Below are positions 5,074 to 7,218 of a stretch of DNA of 7,218 nucleotides, one piece after another. Each line of letters begins with the position of its first letter. The stretch's first letter is position 1. The notes below the pieces were generated by a model. The model searched no databases, was not told where the DNA came from, and saw only the letters and a program-made list of their open reading frames with translations. The DNA is taken from the NCBI GenBank assembly GCA_026393775.1, contig JAPKZM010000210.1, forward strand, positions 1 through 7,218, in the 5' to 3' direction. Both the position numbers and the translations under genes were made by a program. Origin of the DNA: Candidatus Aminicenantota bacterium (lineage in GTDB: Bacteria; Acidobacteriota; Aminicenantia; UBA2199).

Positions 5074-6104
5074 TGGGGATATTCACCAAGTTGTATGACT
5101 ATTTCTCCGCTGATCTGGCGATTGACCTGGGTACGGCCAATACCTTGGTCTATATCAAAGGCAGAGGCATCGTCTTGCGCGAGCCTTCCATGGTGATGAT
5201 CGATGACAAGACCGGAAAGATCCAGGCGGTCGGCGCCGAAGCCAAGGAGATGCTTGGGAAAACCCCGGCCAACATGCACATTATCAGGCCCATGAAAGAC
5301 GGAGTGATTGCCGATTTTGACACCACCGAGAAAATGTTGCAATATTTCATCAAGAGGACGCGGACGGGAAATCAGTTCCTGAAACCGCGCATCGTCATCG
5401 GCATTCCTTCGGAAATCACCCAGGTGGAACGGCGGGCCGTGCGCGACGCCGCCCTGCGGGCTCGGGCCAATGAAGTTTTTTTAATCGAACAGGCTATGGC
5501 GGCGGCCATTGGCGCCGACCTGCCAATCACCGAGCCAGGAGGAAACATGGTCGTTGACATCGGGGGGGGGACCACCGATGTCGCTGTCATTTCCCTTTCA
5601 GGCATCGTTGTTGCCAAGTCGATCCGCATCGCCAGCAATGAGATGGACGAAGCGATCATCCAGTACATCAAGAAGAAATATAACATGCTGATCGGTGAGC
5701 GAACCGCCGAACAGATCAAGATCAAAATTGGGTCGGCCTACCCGTTGGATGAACCACTGGAAATGGAAATCAAAGGCCGGGATCTGGCGCAAGGCATCCC
5801 CAAAACCCTGAGTATCAATGACAGCGAAGTCCGTGAAGCCCTGGAAGGAGTGGTGCAGGCATTGATCGAAGTCGTAAAGAACACCCTGGAACGGACGCCG
5901 CCCGAACTATCGGCCGATATCGTCGATCGCGGGATCGTTCTTTGCGGTGGTGGGGCCTTGCTCAAAAACCTTGACAAACGGTTCCGGGAGGAAACCTTGT
6001 TGCCGATTTTTGTCGCCGAGGACCCGCTGTCTTCCGTGGTCCTAGGGGCAGGCAAAGTACTGGAGAATTTACCGCTTCTGGAAAAAATCGGTAATGCCCT
6101 ATAA
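5073..6104 (+). CDS. mreB: Rod shape-determining actin homologue MreB
   Basis: MreB forms ATP-dependent membrane-bound filaments that orient the peptidoglycan elongation machinery. The 343-residue length is normal. The N-terminus MGIFTKLYDYFSADL looks like the amphipathic membrane-binding helix. Then come phosphate-1 motif AIDLGTANTLVY (16-27), RPMKDGVIADF (72-82), the connecting segment FLIEQAMAAAIG (136-147), phosphate-2 VDIGGGTTDVAV (161-172), ASNEMDEAI (187-195), GERTAEQIKIKIG (208-220), GRDLAQGIPKT (235-245), TPPELSADIVDRGIVLCGGGALL (275-297) and AEDPLSSVVLGAGKVLE (315-331). Residue 140 is Gln followed by Ala, where E. coli, Bacillus and Thermotoga MreB have Glu-Pro; this aligns with actin Gln137-Ala138. 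The Gly triplet at 164-166 is coded by nine consecutive G bases. The gene follows the FecR-like gene and overlaps mreC by 11 bp. Identity is certain. Confidence 0.98.
   Translation: MGIFTKLYDYFSADLAIDLGTANTLVYIKGRGIVLREPSMVMIDDKTGKIQAVGAEAKEMLGKTPANMHIIRPMKDGVIADFDTTEKMLQYFIKRTRTGNQFLKPRIVIGIPSEITQVERRAVRDAALRARANEVFLIEQAMAAAIGADLPITEPGGNMVVDIGGGTTDVAVISLSGIVVAKSIRIASNEMDEAIIQYIKKKYNMLIGERTAEQIKIKIGSAYPLDEPLEMEIKGRDLAQGIPKTLSINDSEVREALEGVVQALIEVVKNTLERTPPELSADIVDRGIVLCGGGALLKNLDKRFREETLLPIFVAEDPLSSVVLGAGKVLENLPLLEKIGNAL
5562..5570 (+). repeat. G9 homopolymer in the mreB ATP-binding motif
   Basis: Nine consecutive G bases make three GGG codons for the glycines of DIGGGTTD (MreB 164-166). Elsewhere in the window glycine codons are mixed, with GGC common. 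The reading frame is intact. Such runs can slip during replication or sequencing. Confidence 0.9.
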
Positions 6105-6912
6105 TCCGGAAAGGAACGAACTCAGCGCTGAAAAAAAATCGCTGGTTTTGGTCATTATCCTGTTCTTTGATTTGATTCTGATTTCTTCCCAGATCATCCT
6201 GAGAAACAAGCATTCGCTGCTGCAAACCATCATCGCCAACATGATTACTCCCGTGCAGCTCACGATCCAGAAATCGTCCGATTTCGTTTCCTCCGAATTG
6301 TACCGTTATTTTTTTTTGAGAAACGTTTTTAAGAAATACCAGCTCCTCAAAAAAAAGCAGATCGATTTGAAAATCGAAAATTACGCGTTGAAAAAACAAA
6401 TCCGCGAACTGAACGTGCCGAAGGGGGTACAGGGGAAATTCGCTCATTTCATCACGGCCACCGTGATCGCGGTGGACGTCAATTTCCCCTATAGCTCGCT
6501 CATGATCGATAGGGGGTTACATGCCGGCCTTGCCGAAAACGACGTGGTGCTGAACAGCGATGCCGAATTGGTCGGGAAAATAGTCGCACCGCTCACGGCG
6601 TTCTCGGCTTCGGTACGCCTGATTACCAGCTCCATCGGCGGGACCGGGGCATACATCGAAGGCAATATGCTGGAAGGTTTGATCAAAGGCAATGACGGTC
6701 CGGACTGCCACTTTCAGTATTTGCTAGCCGGCAAGACGGTGCTTCTGGGAGCCCAAGTGATCACTTCCGGCACCGATTTGATCTATCCCAATTACCTGCC
6801 GCTCGGGAGGGTGACCCAGATTGAACAGGACTATCTGACTCAGAAAATATTGGTCCGGCCATACTTTGTCGATAAACCGCTGAAGAAACTGGTCGTTCTG
6901 ACCCATGAATAA
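6094..6912 (+). CDS. mreC: Rod shape-determining protein MreC
   Basis: MreC is a bitopic inner-membrane protein whose periplasmic part links MreB filaments to the PBP2-RodA wall synthase. The 272-residue product has a short cytoplasmic N-terminus, one transmembrane helix (about 16-36), a Lys-rich coiled-coil region (about 70-107, with KKYQLLKKKQIDLKIENYAL) and the beta-rich C-terminal half. Typical family motifs are SSLMIDRGLHAGLAENDVVLNSDAELVGKI (134-163) and VITSGTDLIYPNYLPLGRV (222-240). Length is average. The ATG at 6094 overlaps mreB by 11 bp and gives the expected N-terminus. The Shine-Dalgarno is weak (GGAAA at 6080-6084), so translational coupling to mreB is likely. A T9 run at 6309-6317 encodes part of YFFL at the start of the coiled coil; the frame is intact. 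It is followed by mreD with an 8-bp overlap. Confidence 0.95.
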   Translation: MPYNPERNELSAEKKSLVLVIILFFDLILISSQIILRNKHSLLQTIIANMITPVQLTIQKSSDFVSSELYRYFFLRNVFKKYQLLKKKQIDLKIENYALKKQIRELNVPKGVQGKFAHFITATVIAVDVNFPYSSLMIDRGLHAGLAENDVVLNSDAELVGKIVAPLTAFSASVRLITSSIGGTGAYIEGNMLEGLIKGNDGPDCHFQYLLAGKTVLLGAQVITSGTDLIYPNYLPLGRVTQIEQDYLTQKILVRPYFVDKPLKKLVVLTHE

Positions 6913-7218
6913 TCGTTTTCGGAACATATTTTTTCTCGCGATGCTGGTCGGCCAGGTGGCCATCGCCAAATATTATCAATCATTGCGGCTCAATGTCGAT
7001 CTGCTTTACCTGGTCATCTTTTACGTCGCCACCAAATCGGGATTCATGAAAAGCGTGATCAGCGCATCCGTGATCGGCTTATGTTCCGACTATCTTTCCG
7101 GCGGCATCATGGGGGTTTTTTCCTTTTCCCGCACCCTGGCCGCTTATTTGTTGAACATCATCGCCCGGTTTTTGGATTTGAAAAAAAATATATTTGTTTT
7201 CTTGCTCATTTTGCTTTC
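6905..7218 (+). CDS. mreD: Rod shape-determining protein MreD, N-terminal part (runs off the right edge)
   Basis: MreD is a small polytopic inner-membrane partner of MreC and MreB in the elongasome. The first 104 codons are present, against a usual full length of about 160-190. The sequence is strongly hydrophobic with likely membrane segments at about 8-22, 32-45, 47-60, 67-87 and 95-104. The family hallmark is GLCSDYLSGGIMGVFSFSRTLAAYLL (58-83), matching the MreD pattern of an Asp followed by SGG-x2-G and an aromatic stretch. The ATG at 6905 overlaps the mreC stop by 8 bp. No clear Shine-Dalgarno is seen, consistent with coupled translation. Assignment combines this motif with the canonical position after mreC. 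Confidence 0.92.
   Translation, partial: MNNRFRNIFFLAMLVGQVAIAKYYQSLRLNVDLLYLVIFYVATKSGFMKSVISASVIGLCSDYLSGGIMGVFSFSRTLAAYLLNIIARFLDLKKNIFVFLLILL

Noticed and set aside
6309..6317. T9 run in mreC as a programmed frameshift site
   Set aside because: The zero frame is intact through the whole family domain and there is no sign of a functional alternative-frame product.
5962..6447. Minus-strand open frame of 161 codons across the mreB-mreC junction
   Set aside because: Antisense shadow of two well-identified genes.
1..7218. Mobile elements, CRISPR arrays, or phage and defence genes
   Set aside because: No transposase, integrase, regular repeat-spacer pattern or defence-like motif was seen; all main frames are housekeeping or envelope genes.

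Overview
The window looks like chromosomal DNA from a diderm (Gram-negative-type), rod-forming bacterium of roughly balanced base composition. The outer-membrane inference rests on ADP-heptose and LPS-core genes. The rod-shape inference rests on mreB, mreC and mreD. Acidobacteriota or Aminicenantes-like bacteria would fit the gene set and protein style, but I cannot assign a phylum from the sequence alone. No mobile element, CRISPR array or phage gene is visible. Coding density is very high, and the longest stretch outside protein-coding genes (573-794, 222 bp) is mostly a tRNA gene and promoters.

Layout. Bases 1-572 (minus strand) hold the N-terminal 190 codons of a DnaK-type Hsp70, cut by the window edge. 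Diverging from it is a tRNA-Phe gene (681-753) with a textbook sigma70 promoter. Next comes a plus-strand block for inner-core LPS heptose: a heptose-7-phosphate kinase (rfaE1, 795-1778), a heptose-1-phosphate nucleotidyltransferase (rfaE2, 1765-2247), a GT9 heptosyltransferase of WaaC type (2249-3274), and a small integral-membrane methyltransferase-like protein (3246-3809). These genes overlap or nearly touch, so they are probably one operon. After a 65-bp gap comes a membrane-anchored FecR-like, Ig-like envelope protein (3875-5035). It is followed 37 bp later by mreB (5073-6104), mreC (6094-6912) and the start of mreD (6905 to the window end), which overlap one another. The FecR-like gene probably leads the mre operon.

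How the genes work together. rfaE1 and rfaE2 supply steps of ADP-heptose synthesis, and the heptosyltransferase puts heptose on Kdo-lipid A. MreB, MreC and MreD form the elongasome scaffold that positions wall synthesis. The window therefore joins outer-membrane and cell-wall construction. The methyltransferase-like protein and the FecR-like protein are the least understood members.

Main points of interest. (1) The genes that begin transcription units (rfaE1, the FecR-like gene, and less clearly dnaK) lack a Shine-Dalgarno sequence. They carry -35/-10 pairs with 17-bp spacing that place the -10 box only 6-7 bp before the ATG, which predicts leaderless mRNAs. Most operon-internal genes have a visible Shine-Dalgarno sequence. 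(2) MreB has Gln-Ala where well-studied MreB proteins have Glu-Pro at the catalytic position, which resembles actin. (3) The FecR-like protein sits directly ahead of mreB. (4) Nine consecutive G bases encode the MreB nucleotide-binding Gly triplet. I see a distinctive genomic arrangement but no clear evidence of a wholly new biological system.
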